NCBI GenBank assembly: GCA_963820185.1
Contig: CAWFYV010000003.1
Span: 1-64,000, forward strand
Reading direction: 5' to 3'
Source: Aquilonibacter sp963820185
GTDB taxonomy: Bacteria > Vulcanimicrobiota > Vulcanimicrobiia > Vulcanimicrobiales > Vulcanimicrobiaceae
DNA: 64,000 bases
The position numbers and the translations under genes were made by a program. Below, piece after piece: positions 33,991 to 43,103 of the stretch (its first letter is position 1; the number at the start of each line of letters is the position of its first letter). The notes under the pieces were generated by a model. The model searched no databases, was not told the DNA's origin, and was given only the letters and a program-made list of their open reading frames with translations.

Positions 33991-34358
33991 TCCGCTCCCT
34001 CAGCCTGCGCAGCTCGCCGTTCCGCATCTTCGCGCAATGTCTTCGCGAGTGCAATCGCACGCTCGGTGGAGCGGTCCTCGACGAACGTCAATTCAGGGGT
34101 ATGGCGCAAGTCGATACGGTGCCCGAGTTCACCGCGCAAGAAACGCGCCCCAGACTCGAGCGCCTCGAGCGATTGACGCGCCTGGTGGCGATCGCCGATC
34201 ACGGAGACGAAAACCTTACAGGTGCGCAGATCGTCGCCGACTTCGACACGCGTGACCGTGACAAAGCCCAGGCGCGGGTCCTTGAGCTCTTGCGTGATCA
34301 GCGTGCCGAGGATGCGTTGGATCTCGTGATCGATGCGGGCAAGACGTTGCGACTTCAT
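33987..34358 (-). CDS. rbfA: Ribosome-binding factor A
   Basis: A 123-aa KH-like protein from ATG 34358 (MKSQRLARIDHEIQRILGTLI). Core pieces QELKDPRLGFVTVTRVEVGDDL, CKVFVSV, RGELGHRIDLRHTPELTFVEDRS match RbfA, a 30S maturation factor. The longer start at 34415 would add shadow sequence. A GC-rich hairpin lies between it and infB. Confidence 0.94.
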   Translation of the reverse strand: MKSQRLARIDHEIQRILGTLITQELKDPRLGFVTVTRVEVGDDLRTCKVFVSVIGDRHQARQSLEALESGARFLRGELGHRIDLRHTPELTFVEDRSTERAIALAKTLREDAERRAAQAEGAE

Positions 34359-34389
34359 TTGGAAGGCGCTCCGCCCGAGGCTCCGCGCC

Positions 34390-34408
34390 CCCCACGCTGC
34401 GCGTGGGG
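34390..34408 (-). promoter_or_regulatory. Hairpin in the infB-rbfA spacer
   Basis: CCCCACGC and GCGTGGGG form a perfect 8-bp stem with a 3-base loop in the 76-bp spacer. No T tract follows on either strand, so it is more likely an mRNA processing or stability element than a terminator. Confidence 0.45.
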
Positions 34409-34434
34409 CCCCCAAATGAGGGCGCGCCCAACCG

Positions 34435-37194
34435 TCATGCCGTCACAAGCTCCGCCGCGACGTGCTCGGTCGCGTAGGCTTCGATCACGTCGCCGACCTT
34501 GAGATCCTGATACTTCGCGACCTGGATACCGCACTCGAAGCCTTCTGCAACTTCGCGGACGTCGTCCTTGAAGCGGCGCAGGTTCTCGAGCTCGCCGGTG
34601 AAGACCACCGCCGAGTCTCGCACAACGCGCACCTTAGCGCTGCGCGTGATCTTGCCGTCTTTGACGTAACAGCCGACGATCGTGCCGACCTTGCTAACCT
34701 TGAAGACTTCGCGCACTTCGGCATGGCCGAGCGTGACTTCACGTTCGACCGGCGCGAGCATACCGGTCATCGCCTTACGCAGATCATCTTCGATCTCGTA
34801 GATGACCTGGTAGAAGCGCAGATCGACGCCTTCGTTCTCGGCCAAACGCTTCGCCGTTTCATCAGGACGAATGTTGAAGCCGATGAGTACCGTGTTCGAG
34901 GCGCTAGCCAAGTTGACGTCGTTGGGCGAAATCGCGCCGACGCCACCGTGGATCACGCGCACCTCGACCTCTTCGGTCGAGAGCGACTCCATGCGTGCGC
35001 GCAGCGCTTCGAGCGAACCTTGTCCATCGGCCTTGATAATGAGGTTAAGCGTCTTCTTGCCCTCGGTCGGCATCTGCATGAACGTTTCGAGCGAAACGCG
35101 CTGCGATCCGGCTCCAGCGATGCGCACGTCGCGGCGGCGTACCGCACGCTTCTGCGCGGTCTCACGCGCGACACGCTCGTCGCTGACGACCATCAACGTG
35201 TCGCCGGCGGCGGGCACGTCTTGCAGACCCATCACCTCGACCGGAATCGAGGGTCCGGCCTTCTTCACTTGCTTGCCCTTGTCGTCGATCAGCGCACGCA
35301 CTTTACCGAACGTGCCGCCCACGACGACGATGTCGCCGACGCGTAGCGTTCCGTTCTGGATGAGCACGGTCGCAACGGCACCGCGACCACGCGAGAGTTG
35401 TGATTCAATCACGACGCCGGTCGCACGGCGATTCTTGTTGGCTTTGAGTTCTTTGATATCGGCTTCGAGCAACACCGTGTCGAGCAGGGCATCGATGCCG
35501 GTGCCGGCCTTCGCCGAAACCGGGACCATTTCGATCGTGCCGCCCCAATCGACCGCCTGCAGACCCTCTTCGGCAAGCTGCTGCTTGACGCGGTCGGGCT
35601 GCGCATCGGGCTTATCCATCTTATTGACGGCAACGACGATCGGCACGCCCGCCGCCTTGACGTGGGCGATTGCTTCTCTGGTTTGCGGCATGACGCCGTC
35701 GTCGGCTGCAACCACGAGGATTGCAACGTCGGTAACTTTTGCGCCGCGTGCACGCATCGCGGTGAACGCTTCGTGACCCGGCGTATCGATGAACGTAATC
35801 TTGCGATCGTTGCGCTCGACCGTGTACGCGCCGATCTTCTGCGTGATGCCGCCGGCTTCACCGCCAGCGACATTGGCGCTACGGATCTTGTCGAGCAACG
35901 ACGTCTTACCGTGGTCGACGTGACCCAGTACGGTGACGACCGGCGGACGCGCCGTCATCATCTCCGGCTTGTCTTCTTCCTGCTCGACGGTAACTTCTTC
36001 GCCGGCCTCTTTGACGACCGCATTGAAGCCGAACTTCTTAGCAACCGCAATCGCGATGTCGCTCGAGATGTTCTGATTGATCGTCGCCATCGTACCGGTT
36101 TTGATCAACTCGGTAATGACATCTTTGATCGGAACGATCATCGAGGTTGCAAGCTCTTGCACCGTCAAGAGGTCAGGAATCTCGATCGCCTCGAGCGCGC
36201 GCGCCGGTGTAGGCGGTGCGGCTTCGACGCCGCCCTTCTTCTTACGTTGCCGCTCTTTTTCGAGCAGCAATTCTTTCTCGCGATCTTTTTTCGCGGCCGC
36301 CTTATCTTCGTGGCTGCGCGGACGGTCGCCGGGGCGTCCGCCGCCGCTCGACGGCGCGGGAGAATCGGTTGCACTCGGCCCCGCCGGACGCGGACCCATT
36401 GGGCGCGAGCCCGGAGCGAGCGGACGGAACGGGCCGTTGCCCGCAGGGCGGCGTTGTCCAGGCGGGGTCAGCGGTCCATTGGTGGGTCGCGCAGGCGCAA
36501 CCGGTCCCTTACCGCCTTGACCTGGGAGCGCCTGGCCCGGACGCGGCGCGACGCCGGGGCGGCCAGGCACGCCGGTTGAGGGGCCGGGCGATGCGGACGC
36601 GGAGGTAGTCGGCGCCGGTGGGCGACGAACGATCGAATCTTGTCCGTGCGGGACCGGCTGCAAGCGCGGAATCGGCGCGTCGGACACAACCGGGCGCGGT
36701 GGACGCGGCGCGGCCGGAGGCGGCGGTTGAGGCGCAGGCGCCGCCGCGACGACGACGGGCTCGCTCGGCACTGCGGCTACGGGTTCGCTCGGCAATGCAG
36801 GGGCGGCAGCGACGGGCTCAGCGGGCGCAGCCTTGGGGGCGCGCGGCGTAGCCGAGCTCGAAGCGACCGGACGTAAACGCGCCACGGGCGGCGCTTCGGC
36901 AGGTGGAGTCGGTGTGGCGGCAGGGGCGGCAGCCTTGGGAGCGGTCTTGCGGGGCGTTGGCGCAGCCGACGCCTCTTTTGCAGGCGTCTTCGTCTTCGGC
37001 GCGGGCGCCGGTTTGAGGACGCTGCGAACGAGATCCGCGATGTTCTCGGGAACGACGCTGAGCTGATTTTTCGCTTCGAAAACGCCGCCTAAACGGTCGT
37101 TAAAGAGCGCGATCAGCTCCTTCGATGTGAGCCCCACCTCTTTGGCGAGCTCGAAAATACGTACTTTTTTACTATCAGTCGTTGCTGCTGCCAT
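34435..37194 (-). CDS. infB: Translation initiation factor IF-2
   Basis: A 919-aa protein from ATG 37194. It has the N-terminal helical IF2N domain (VRIFELAKEVGLTSKELIALF), a Pro/Ala-rich linker of about 290 residues, a KKDREKELLLEKERQRKKK basic patch, a second IF2N region, then the GTPase with GHVDHGKTSLLD, DTPGHEAF and NKMDKPDA, followed by domains II-IV with GVDLRFYQVIYEIEDDLRKAM. It places initiator tRNA on the 30S subunit. A GTG at 37227 would extend it through the hairpin just upstream. Confidence 0.97.
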   Translation of the reverse strand: MAAATTDSKKVRIFELAKEVGLTSKELIALFNDRLGGVFEAKNQLSVVPENIADLVRSVLKPAPAPKTKTPAKEASAAPTPRKTAPKAAAPAATPTPPAEAPPVARLRPVASSSATPRAPKAAPAEPVAAAPALPSEPVAAVPSEPVVVAAAPAPQPPPPAAPRPPRPVVSDAPIPRLQPVPHGQDSIVRRPPAPTTSASASPGPSTGVPGRPGVAPRPGQALPGQGGKGPVAPARPTNGPLTPPGQRRPAGNGPFRPLAPGSRPMGPRPAGPSATDSPAPSSGGGRPGDRPRSHEDKAAAKKDREKELLLEKERQRKKKGGVEAAPPTPARALEAIEIPDLLTVQELATSMIVPIKDVITELIKTGTMATINQNISSDIAIAVAKKFGFNAVVKEAGEEVTVEQEEDKPEMMTARPPVVTVLGHVDHGKTSLLDKIRSANVAGGEAGGITQKIGAYTVERNDRKITFIDTPGHEAFTAMRARGAKVTDVAILVVAADDGVMPQTREAIAHVKAAGVPIVVAVNKMDKPDAQPDRVKQQLAEEGLQAVDWGGTIEMVPVSAKAGTGIDALLDTVLLEADIKELKANKNRRATGVVIESQLSRGRGAVATVLIQNGTLRVGDIVVVGGTFGKVRALIDDKGKQVKKAGPSIPVEVMGLQDVPAAGDTLMVVSDERVARETAQKRAVRRRDVRIAGAGSQRVSLETFMQMPTEGKKTLNLIIKADGQGSLEALRARMESLSTEEVEVRVIHGGVGAISPNDVNLASASNTVLIGFNIRPDETAKRLAENEGVDLRFYQVIYEIEDDLRKAMTGMLAPVEREVTLGHAEVREVFKVSKVGTIVGCYVKDGKITRSAKVRVVRDSAVVFTGELENLRRFKDDVREVAEGFECGIQVAKYQDLKVGDVIEAYATEHVAAELVTA

Positions 37195-37198
37195 GTAT

Positions 37199-37221
37199 CC
37201 CCACGTGGTCCCCACGTGGGG
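37199..37221 (-). promoter_or_regulatory. infB: 10-bp hairpin enclosing the infB ribosome-binding site
   Basis: CCCCACGTGG (minus strand 37221-37212) pairs perfectly with CCACGTGGGG (37208-37199) around a 3-base loop. The 3' arm carries GGGG, the only Shine-Dalgarno-like sequence, and ends 4 bases before the infB ATG. It would block initiation unless opened. Confidence 0.6.
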
Positions 37222-37288
37222 TACCACAGCTTTAGGTCACCAAGAAACCGCCCTCGCCCTCAGATGAGAGCATGGTCGTTTTTGAACA

Positions 37289-37558
37289 TCACGAGTTTCC
37301 AGTGTCCATTGAACTACTTATTAAACCATATTCTGCCGCCGCGGATGCAAGCCCCGGGTAGCGGCGGTTCTTCGCCGAGTGCTGCGCACAAGCTGCTGAA
37401 CACAGATATGCCCCGCGCCCGGGCTGCCGTGTACCGCCCGGCCGATCCGCATTCCAGCCATGTGCGCCGCGGACAAAGCGCACCAGGCTCGCCTGCGGGA
37501 GGGGCTTGCGGCACCCCACACAGGTCCGGATCGGTTCGTGGCGCCCCCTATTCTCCAA
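37289..37558 (-). CDS. ylxR: YlxR family nucleic-acid-binding protein
   Basis: An 89-aa protein with the YlxR signature PIRTCVGCRKPLPQASLVRFV and GRGAYLCSAAC. It is always found between nusA and infB, as here. YlxR binds RNA and has been linked to RNase P and to broad expression changes in Bacillus. It overlaps the end of nusA by 11 bases; 94 bases separate it from infB. Confidence 0.93.
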   Translation of the reverse strand: MENRGRHEPIRTCVGCRKPLPQASLVRFVRGAHGWNADRPGGTRQPGRGAYLCSAACAQHSAKNRRYPGLASAAAEYGLISSSMDTGNS

Positions 37559-38774
37559 GCCGCTCGCGTCTGAACTCCTCGAGTTTGCGAATCAACTCTT
37601 CATCGACACCACCGCCGGCCGCAGCGACCGGCTCCGCCACACCCTCTTCGGCCTCGACGACCTCTTCGGTGACTTCTTCGACGCCGCCGCCGGCGCGTTC
37701 GGTACGTTCGGCAAGGTAGCGTTCGCGCGCTTCATCGGCTTCGCTTTCGCTTGCGATGTCCAAACGCCAGCCGGTGAGGCGCGCAGCAAGCCGCACGTTC
37801 TGCCCGTCGCGTCCGATTGCGAGCGAGAGCTGATAGTCCGGCACGACGACGAGCGCGACGCCGTCGTCATCGAACTGCTCGACGCTGATCACCTTCGCCG
37901 GCGCAAGGGCGTTCATGATGAACGTCTCCGCATCGGTGTCGTAGCGAATCACATCGATCTTCTCACCGCGCAGATTGTCGGAGACGTTCGCGATGCGGCT
38001 CGACTTCGGCCCGAGACACGCGCCGATCGGATCGACCTCGGCGCGCAGGCTGCGCACCGCGACCTTCGAACGGCTGCCGGCTTCGCGCGCGATCGCCATG
38101 ATCTCGACGATGCCGTCGGCAATCTCGGGCACTTCCAACTCGAGAAGACGCTGCACGAGGCCTTCGGCCGCGCGCGAGAGCACGACCTGTGGACCCTTCG
38201 GCGATTTGCGCACGTCAACCACGTACGCGCGAATGAAGTCGTTGATGCGGAACGTCTCGCCCGGCACCTGTTCGGAGAGCGGCAGAATCGCTTCGTCACG
38301 TCCTTCGAGCAACACGTACATGTTGCGTTGTTCGTAACGCTGCACCGTGCCGGTCACGAGGTCGTTGAGCTTGCGCGCGTACTTGTTGTAGACCGTGTCA
38401 CGCTCGGCTTCACGGATACGCTGCACGATCACTTGCTTCGCGGTCTGCGCCGCAATGCGCCCGAACTCTTTGGGCGTGACCTCTTCGTCGAAGAAGTCGC
38501 CGGCTTGATACGGGCCACCCGCCGCTTTGACGGCAACCTCGAGTTTGGGGTCTTCGACCGTTTCGACCACGGTGCGACGATGGTAGACGCGATACTCGCC
38601 CGTTACACGGTCGACGATCACGATTGCATTTGCTTCGCTGCCGTAGTGCCGCTTATATGCGGTGAGCAGCGCCGCTTCGAGCGCCTCGAGCAACATCTCG
38701 AACGGAATGTTCCGTTCCCTCGAGATGAATTGAAGGACGTCGATAAGTTTTTCGTCAGCTGCCGATTCTGCCAT
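37548..38774 (-). CDS. nusA: Transcription termination/antitermination protein NusA
   Basis: A 408-aa protein from ATG 38774: N-terminal RNAP-binding domain (ISRERNIPFEMLLEALEAALLTAYKRHYG), S1 domain, then two KH domains (GACLGPKSSRI, IDVIRYDTDAETFIMNALAPAKV, LAIGRDGQNVRLAARLTGWRLDI). The C terminus is an acidic, Val/Glu-rich tail rather than the AR repeats of enteric NusA. It overlaps rimP by 20 bases. Confidence 0.96.
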   Translation of the reverse strand: MAESAADEKLIDVLQFISRERNIPFEMLLEALEAALLTAYKRHYGSEANAIVIVDRVTGEYRVYHRRTVVETVEDPKLEVAVKAAGGPYQAGDFFDEEVTPKEFGRIAAQTAKQVIVQRIREAERDTVYNKYARKLNDLVTGTVQRYEQRNMYVLLEGRDEAILPLSEQVPGETFRINDFIRAYVVDVRKSPKGPQVVLSRAAEGLVQRLLELEVPEIADGIVEIMAIAREAGSRSKVAVRSLRAEVDPIGACLGPKSSRIANVSDNLRGEKIDVIRYDTDAETFIMNALAPAKVISVEQFDDDGVALVVVPDYQLSLAIGRDGQNVRLAARLTGWRLDIASESEADEARERYLAERTERAGGGVEEVTEEVVEAEEGVAEPVAAAGGGVDEELIRKLEEFRRERLGE

Positions 38775-39267
38775 GTGCTTTCCGTTCGCGTTTATCACGT
38801 TGTAAGTCGGCGCGCGGGTCGTACTCCAGGTTAGCCGACTTGATGGTTGCGATCGGGATCGGCAATTCGCCGTTCTCGGTCGCGAGTATGACCGTTTCGC
38901 CGCGCAGCCCGACGAGCGTGCCGCGATGCGTTTTGTTACCGGCGATTTGGAGCGAGGTAACGATACGCGCGCGCTTGCCGGCAAAGCGCTCGTAATCGTG
39001 TGGCCGCAGGAGCGGCCGTTCAAGCCCTGCCGACTCGACCTCGAGCGAGTACGGCAGATCGAACGCTTCGAGCGCGCGGTTGATGCGCGAGGCGATGCGT
39101 TCGCAGGAGGCCAGATCGACGCCGCCTTCCTTATCGATGGCGACGGTCAAGAAGGTGGTGCCGCGCCGTGTCTGCGCGGCGTGCGTTACGATCTCGACGC
39201 CCGACGAAGCTCGTTCGTGCGCGATCGCGTCGATCTCACGCTCAAACATATCCGTCAGTTCCGACAC
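38755..39267 (-). CDS. rimP: Ribosome maturation factor RimP
   Basis: A 170-aa protein from GTG 39267 with AGGGGG 7 bases upstream. RimP segments are LTVAIDKEGGVDLASCERIASRINRAL, LPYSLEVESAGLERPL and ERFAGKRARI, then the SH3-like second domain. It helps assemble the 30S subunit. It is the first gene of the operon that runs to the TlpA-like gene. Confidence 0.94.
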   Translation of the reverse strand: MSELTDMFEREIDAIAHERASSGVEIVTHAAQTRRGTTFLTVAIDKEGGVDLASCERIASRINRALEAFDLPYSLEVESAGLERPLLRPHDYERFAGKRARIVTSLQIAGNKTHRGTLVGLRGETVILATENGELPIPIATIKSANLEYDPRADLQRDKRERKAHGRIGS

Positions 39268-39672
39268 CGCATGCCCCCTGTTTTAATTGGGTCCCCAAGA
39301 AGAAAGCGCGGGACCTGCCCACGCTTACTCGATCAAACCGGCTCCTATGGTACCGAAAATGACGACGGGCCGCAAGCCTACGTGGCTTCCGGCCCCTCAG
39401 TCGAAACGTCCTATGCGAATTTTTGCGCGGTCGCCGGATACGTCCAGCTTGCGTCGGCGCCGTGCGCCGCTATGGGTGCGCGTATTCGCGGGCCAGATGG
39501 CCCGGTGGATCCTGCGGCTCCAAACCGCCCCTCCCGTTGACCCGCTGTGGGCGGATCTGTGGCGATTGGGACCCGTCGGTCCCTAATCGCGGATAAGATT
39601 TTTAGCATCCCTCTTGATGCTGCATTCATTCTATTCCGATAAAAGTCGCACAACAAGCGGGAATCAGGAAGG
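39268..39672. other. 405-bp non-coding gap with hairpins upstream of rimP
   Basis: No convincing protein or tRNA is seen on either strand. Structures present: GGGCCG...CGGCCC with an inner AAGCC/GGCTT (39372-39400), GGGACC-CGTC-GGTCCC (about 39568-39583) and AGCATC...GATGCT (about 39602-39619). The stretch nearest rimP is likely its promoter and 5' leader. An unrecognised RNA gene cannot be excluded. Confidence 0.4.
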
Positions 39673-41058
39673 CTACGGCGACGGTGAAGACGGCGGCGTA
39701 AACGGCACAAGCGCGCGCTCGGTACACGTCACGTGCGCCGTCGCCTCGACGATCGGCGCCCCATAGCCGCCCGGATTTCCGCCTACCCCTAACACGACGC
39801 CGCCGCCGACCGGGTGCGTCATCGTCCCTACTTGGGCGTCTGGCTGTGAGGCGTGCGGATAGCGCAGCATCCAGCCATCGCATATAAGTGCCGGCCCTTC
39901 GCGATGCGTGCTCGTTACCCACATCCGATCGAGCGCGTCGCTCCCGGCACCTTTCTCTTGAAACATGAACTTGGTTATCGCCACGATTTCGGGCGGCGGC
40001 GTTGGTTCCATCGATCCGCCGAGCGACGTACGGAAGCTCTGGTTCGTCTCATGCGGATGAACGGCCATCGGTGGCGGCAGAAACTTGTGCAGATCGATCG
40101 CGCTCGAACTTCCACTGGTCTGCGCCGGCGCCGGTGAACGCGTCGGCCGCGGTTTTGGCGACGGCGTCGCTGGAACCGCGACCGGCGCAGCCGGACCAGC
40201 CTTCGCGTTAGCGATTGCGCCCGGCTTAGGACCCGGCGAGCCTTCGGTTTTCGGACCGGGCGACGGCTGCGCGCCGGTTTGGGCCGTTTGTTTTGCACCC
40301 TGCGTTGGGCTTGGACTCGGCACGCCGGCGCTTGCGGTAGGCGCAGCGCTCGGCGCTCCGGTCGGCTTTGGCGAGGCACTCGGCGCTGTTGTGGCCTTCG
40401 CAACGAGCGCCGCGGCGCTTGGAACCGCCGTCGGTTTTACGCTGGGTTGCGGCACCGGGGTAGCAGCTTTTGCCGTTGGCGCAGCGGTCGGCGCGACTGG
40501 TCGCGGCGTCGGCGGTTTCGCGGTCGGTGGAACTGACGGCACGGGCGATGGCGCAGCGCTCGGCGGAACTTTGATTGCGACTTGCTGCGGCCCGATCGAC
40601 GGCACCGAGGTGGGCACTGCGGGAAGTTCGTTTTGCGGGTTCGGCTCGTAGATCGGCGTGGTCGGTTGCGGATTGGGCTGTTGCGATGCTTGCGGAACCG
40701 GCGTTGGATTGGGCGGCGCCGACGGTTTGAACTGCGCGAGCTCATGGCGTTGCGGCGGATTGGGTTGCCGTTGCGCTTGCACGAGCGGCGCGTGATGCAC
40801 GACCGGCGCGATGCGCGGCACGTTGGGCACGGGCGCGGCTTGTTGCGCGGGCGCTGCCGCAACTGCAACAACCGGCGCACGTTGCTCGAGCGTGACGACC
40901 GTACCGCCTGAGACCGACTCGCTTGCACCTTGCTGCGATGAACTCGATGCAAGCGTAAAAAGCAGCGCCGCGATTAGCGCGTGCAGCAGCAGCGATGCGA
41001 GGTAGCTCCCCGCGAGTCGCTCGCGTCGTCGCGGGTCACGCGGATCGCGTTCGAGCAT
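39673..41058 (-). CDS. TonB-like anchored protein with long Pro-rich linker
   Basis: A 461-aa protein with a short basic N terminus, one membrane helix (LASLLLHALIAALLFTLASS), then about 300 residues of Pro/Ala/Thr/Ser-rich sequence and a C-terminal domain of about 120 residues (ATKFMFQEKG-like start, WMLRYPHASQPDAQVGTMTHPVGG). The layout is that of TonB or TolA-type proteins that span the periplasm. The classical TonB C-terminal motif is not evident, so transfer of energy to receptors is a guess. Confidence 0.65.
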   Translation of the reverse strand: MLERDPRDPRRRERLAGSYLASLLLHALIAALLFTLASSSSQQGASESVSGGTVVTLEQRAPVVAVAAAPAQQAAPVPNVPRIAPVVHHAPLVQAQRQPNPPQRHELAQFKPSAPPNPTPVPQASQQPNPQPTTPIYEPNPQNELPAVPTSVPSIGPQQVAIKVPPSAAPSPVPSVPPTAKPPTPRPVAPTAAPTAKAATPVPQPSVKPTAVPSAAALVAKATTAPSASPKPTGAPSAAPTASAGVPSPSPTQGAKQTAQTGAQPSPGPKTEGSPGPKPGAIANAKAGPAAPVAVPATPSPKPRPTRSPAPAQTSGSSSAIDLHKFLPPPMAVHPHETNQSFRTSLGGSMEPTPPPEIVAITKFMFQEKGAGSDALDRMWVTSTHREGPALICDGWMLRYPHASQPDAQVGTMTHPVGGGVVLGVGGNPGGYGAPIVEATAHVTCTERALVPFTPPSSPSP

Positions 41059-41126
41059 GCGCGGTGATTATGCGCTTAACGGAGCGCAGGAGCCTGCAAG
41101 CACGCTCGCGCATCTGCACAGCTTCC

Positions 41127-42560
41127 ATGGAACACCTCTTGCAGAAGCGTACGAAGATCGTTGCCACTATCGGTCCCGCCTCGCGCGACCCGGCGGTCAT
41201 GCGCTCCCTCTTCGTCTCGGGTGTCAATGTCGTTCGCCTGAATTTCTCGCATGGGACGCTCGAAGACCACGCAGAGGTCATCGCGACCGCGCGACGGCTC
41301 GCACAAGAACTCGATATTCAGATTGCGGTTTTGCAAGATTTACCCGGACCCAAAGTGCGCACCGGCAAGCTGCGCGAGGGCCTGGCGAGCGTGCGCCTGG
41401 AGCGCGGGGACCAGTTTGTGCTCACGACTGACGACGTGCCGGGGGACGACTCGCGCATCAGCGTGCAGTATAAGGAATTACCAGCTGATGTCGCGGTCGG
41501 TAACCGCATCTACCTGCAGGACGGACAGATCACGCTTCGCATCACCGGCAAGACCGCGACAGCGATCGATACGACGGTCGAATTCGGTGGCGAACTGCGC
41601 TCGACGCAAGGCATCAACTATCCCGACGGCACGCTGAATATCCCCTCGGTTACCGAGCGCGATTTTGACATGCTCGCCTTTGGACTCGAACAGCGCGTCG
41701 ACTACGTCGCGGTCTCGTTCGTTCGCTCGGCCGAAGATATTCGGCGCGTGAAAGCGTTCATGGCCGAACGCGGGCACGACGTCCCGGTGATCGCCAAGAT
41801 CGAGAAGCACGAGGCGCTTGAAGATCTCGACAATATCGTGGACGCGGCCAACGGCATCATGGTCGCGCGTGGCGATTTGGGGATCGAGATTCCGCTCGAG
41901 CAAGTGCCGCTGGTACAAAAGGCGATCATCGCGAAGTGCAATCGCGCAAGCAAGCCGGTTATCACGGCGACGCAGATGCTCGAATCGATGACCTTCAGCT
42001 CGAAACCGACGCGCGCCGAGGTTACCGACGTCGCCAACGCGATTCTCGATGGAACCGACGCGGTGATGCTTTCGGGCGAAACGGCGCGCGGGCAATTCCC
42101 GACCGAGGCGGTGCGCACGATGGCCGAGATCGCCCGCGAGGTCGAGAAAAGCTACCCGCACGCCACGCTGCGCGAGCGGCGCCTGGCCGGCATGAGCCCG
42201 ACCGTCGCGACCTCGATCGCCGAAGCCGCGACGCGCGCCGCCGATGAACTCTTTCTTCCGTTCATCGCGACCGGTACGACGACCGGCAATACCGCGCACC
42301 ACATTGCAGCCTTTCGCCCGCGCGCGCGCATCATCGCGCTCACGCCTTCAAAGGAAGTCGCACAGCGCCTGGCGTTGCTCTGGGGTACGGAAACGCTCTT
42401 GATCGAGCGCTATAATTCGTTCGACGTGTTGCTGTTTATGACCGAGCAGAAAATGACGTCGGCCGGACTCGTGCAATCCAAAGACTTGATCGCGTTTACC
42501 ACCGGTATGCCCGTCGGCTCAGGTGGCACGAACCTGCTCAAGATCCATGAGATCCCGTGA
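41127..42560 (+). CDS. pyk: Pyruvate kinase
   Basis: A 477-aa enzyme from ATG 41127 (MEHLLQKRTKIVATIGPASRD). Key segments are VNVVRLNFSHG, DLPGPKVRTG, the catalytic Lys in VIAKIEKHEAL, MVARGDLGIEIP, KPVITATQMLESM and AILDGTDAVMLSGETARG. The C-terminal allosteric domain is present. It makes pyruvate and ATP from PEP and ADP. The longer frame from 40995 overlaps the divergent gene and was rejected. Confidence 0.97.
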   Translation: MEHLLQKRTKIVATIGPASRDPAVMRSLFVSGVNVVRLNFSHGTLEDHAEVIATARRLAQELDIQIAVLQDLPGPKVRTGKLREGLASVRLERGDQFVLTTDDVPGDDSRISVQYKELPADVAVGNRIYLQDGQITLRITGKTATAIDTTVEFGGELRSTQGINYPDGTLNIPSVTERDFDMLAFGLEQRVDYVAVSFVRSAEDIRRVKAFMAERGHDVPVIAKIEKHEALEDLDNIVDAANGIMVARGDLGIEIPLEQVPLVQKAIIAKCNRASKPVITATQMLESMTFSSKPTRAEVTDVANAILDGTDAVMLSGETARGQFPTEAVRTMAEIAREVEKSYPHATLRERRLAGMSPTVATSIAEAATRAADELFLPFIATGTTTGNTAHHIAAFRPRARIIALTPSKEVAQRLALLWGTETLLIERYNSFDVLLFMTEQKMTSAGLVQSKDLIAFTTGMPVGSGGTNLLKIHEIP

Positions 42561-43102
42561 TGAACCGAATCGTGGCGGCCCTCGGACTCGTTTTTCTCCT
42601 CGGCGTGGACGCTGCAACGCCGGCGCTACCGTCGTTCGATACGTCGAACTGGCGGATGACCGGCACCAATCCGAGCGGCTACAATGGCGATCGCACCGTC
42701 GATAAGGCCGGGATCGCGACGATCACGATCAAAGCCAATGCCCAGGCGACCGCAGATACTTTCGGCTCAGTCGCATACAAGATGGACGCAGTCAAGTACC
42801 GGGGCGATCACCTTGCAGTGTCAGGCGTCCTTTCAACCGCCGCGGCAGGCTCAGGCAGATTCTTTATGCGCGTGGACGACGCTGATGGCAAAGCGCTCCA
42901 ATTCGACAACATGGTCAACCGCGCGTTGCAGGGCGATACAACGTGGACGCCCTTCGAGATCGTGCTGGACGTTCCGTCCAATGCAAAAACGATCTACCTC
43001 GGGTTGCTGTTGGTGGGGGCTGGCTCGGCGTCCGCGCGCGACATTCGACTCGGCCCGGTTGGCAAGGATACGCCAACCACGAGCGCGCTACCGCAGCAAT
43101 AA
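42557..43102 (+). CDS. Secreted beta-sandwich (carbohydrate-binding-like) protein
   Basis: A 181-aa protein overlapping the pyk stop by 4 bases (GTGATGA). Signal peptide MNRIVAALGLVFLLGVDAA. The body has the pattern seen in a recurrent bacterial jelly-roll domain: YRGDHLAVSGVLST, FMRVDDADGKALQFDNM, GDTTWTPFEIVLDVPSNAKTIYLGLLLVG and a closing DIRLGPV strand. Such domains occur alone or fused to regulators. Ligand unknown. Confidence 0.7.
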   Translation: MMNRIVAALGLVFLLGVDAATPALPSFDTSNWRMTGTNPSGYNGDRTVDKAGIATITIKANAQATADTFGSVAYKMDAVKYRGDHLAVSGVLSTAAAGSGRFFMRVDDADGKALQFDNMVNRALQGDTTWTPFEIVLDVPSNAKTIYLGLLLVGAGSASARDIRLGPVGKDTPTTSALPQQ

Positions 43103-43103
43103 G

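Noticed and set aside
34462..35776. Two long plus-strand frames opposite infB
   Set aside because: Both are antisense to the conserved GTPase and C-terminal domains of IF-2 and have no recognisable domains or ribosome site.
39268..39672. RNase P, tmRNA or a tRNA in the gap before rimP
   Set aside because: The conserved RNase P core, the tmRNA GG-TTCGAC start and T-loop sequences were looked for and not found.
41478..42302. Long minus-strand frame opposite pyruvate kinase
   Set aside because: Arg/Asp-rich sequence with no motif, fully inside a well-conserved enzyme gene.
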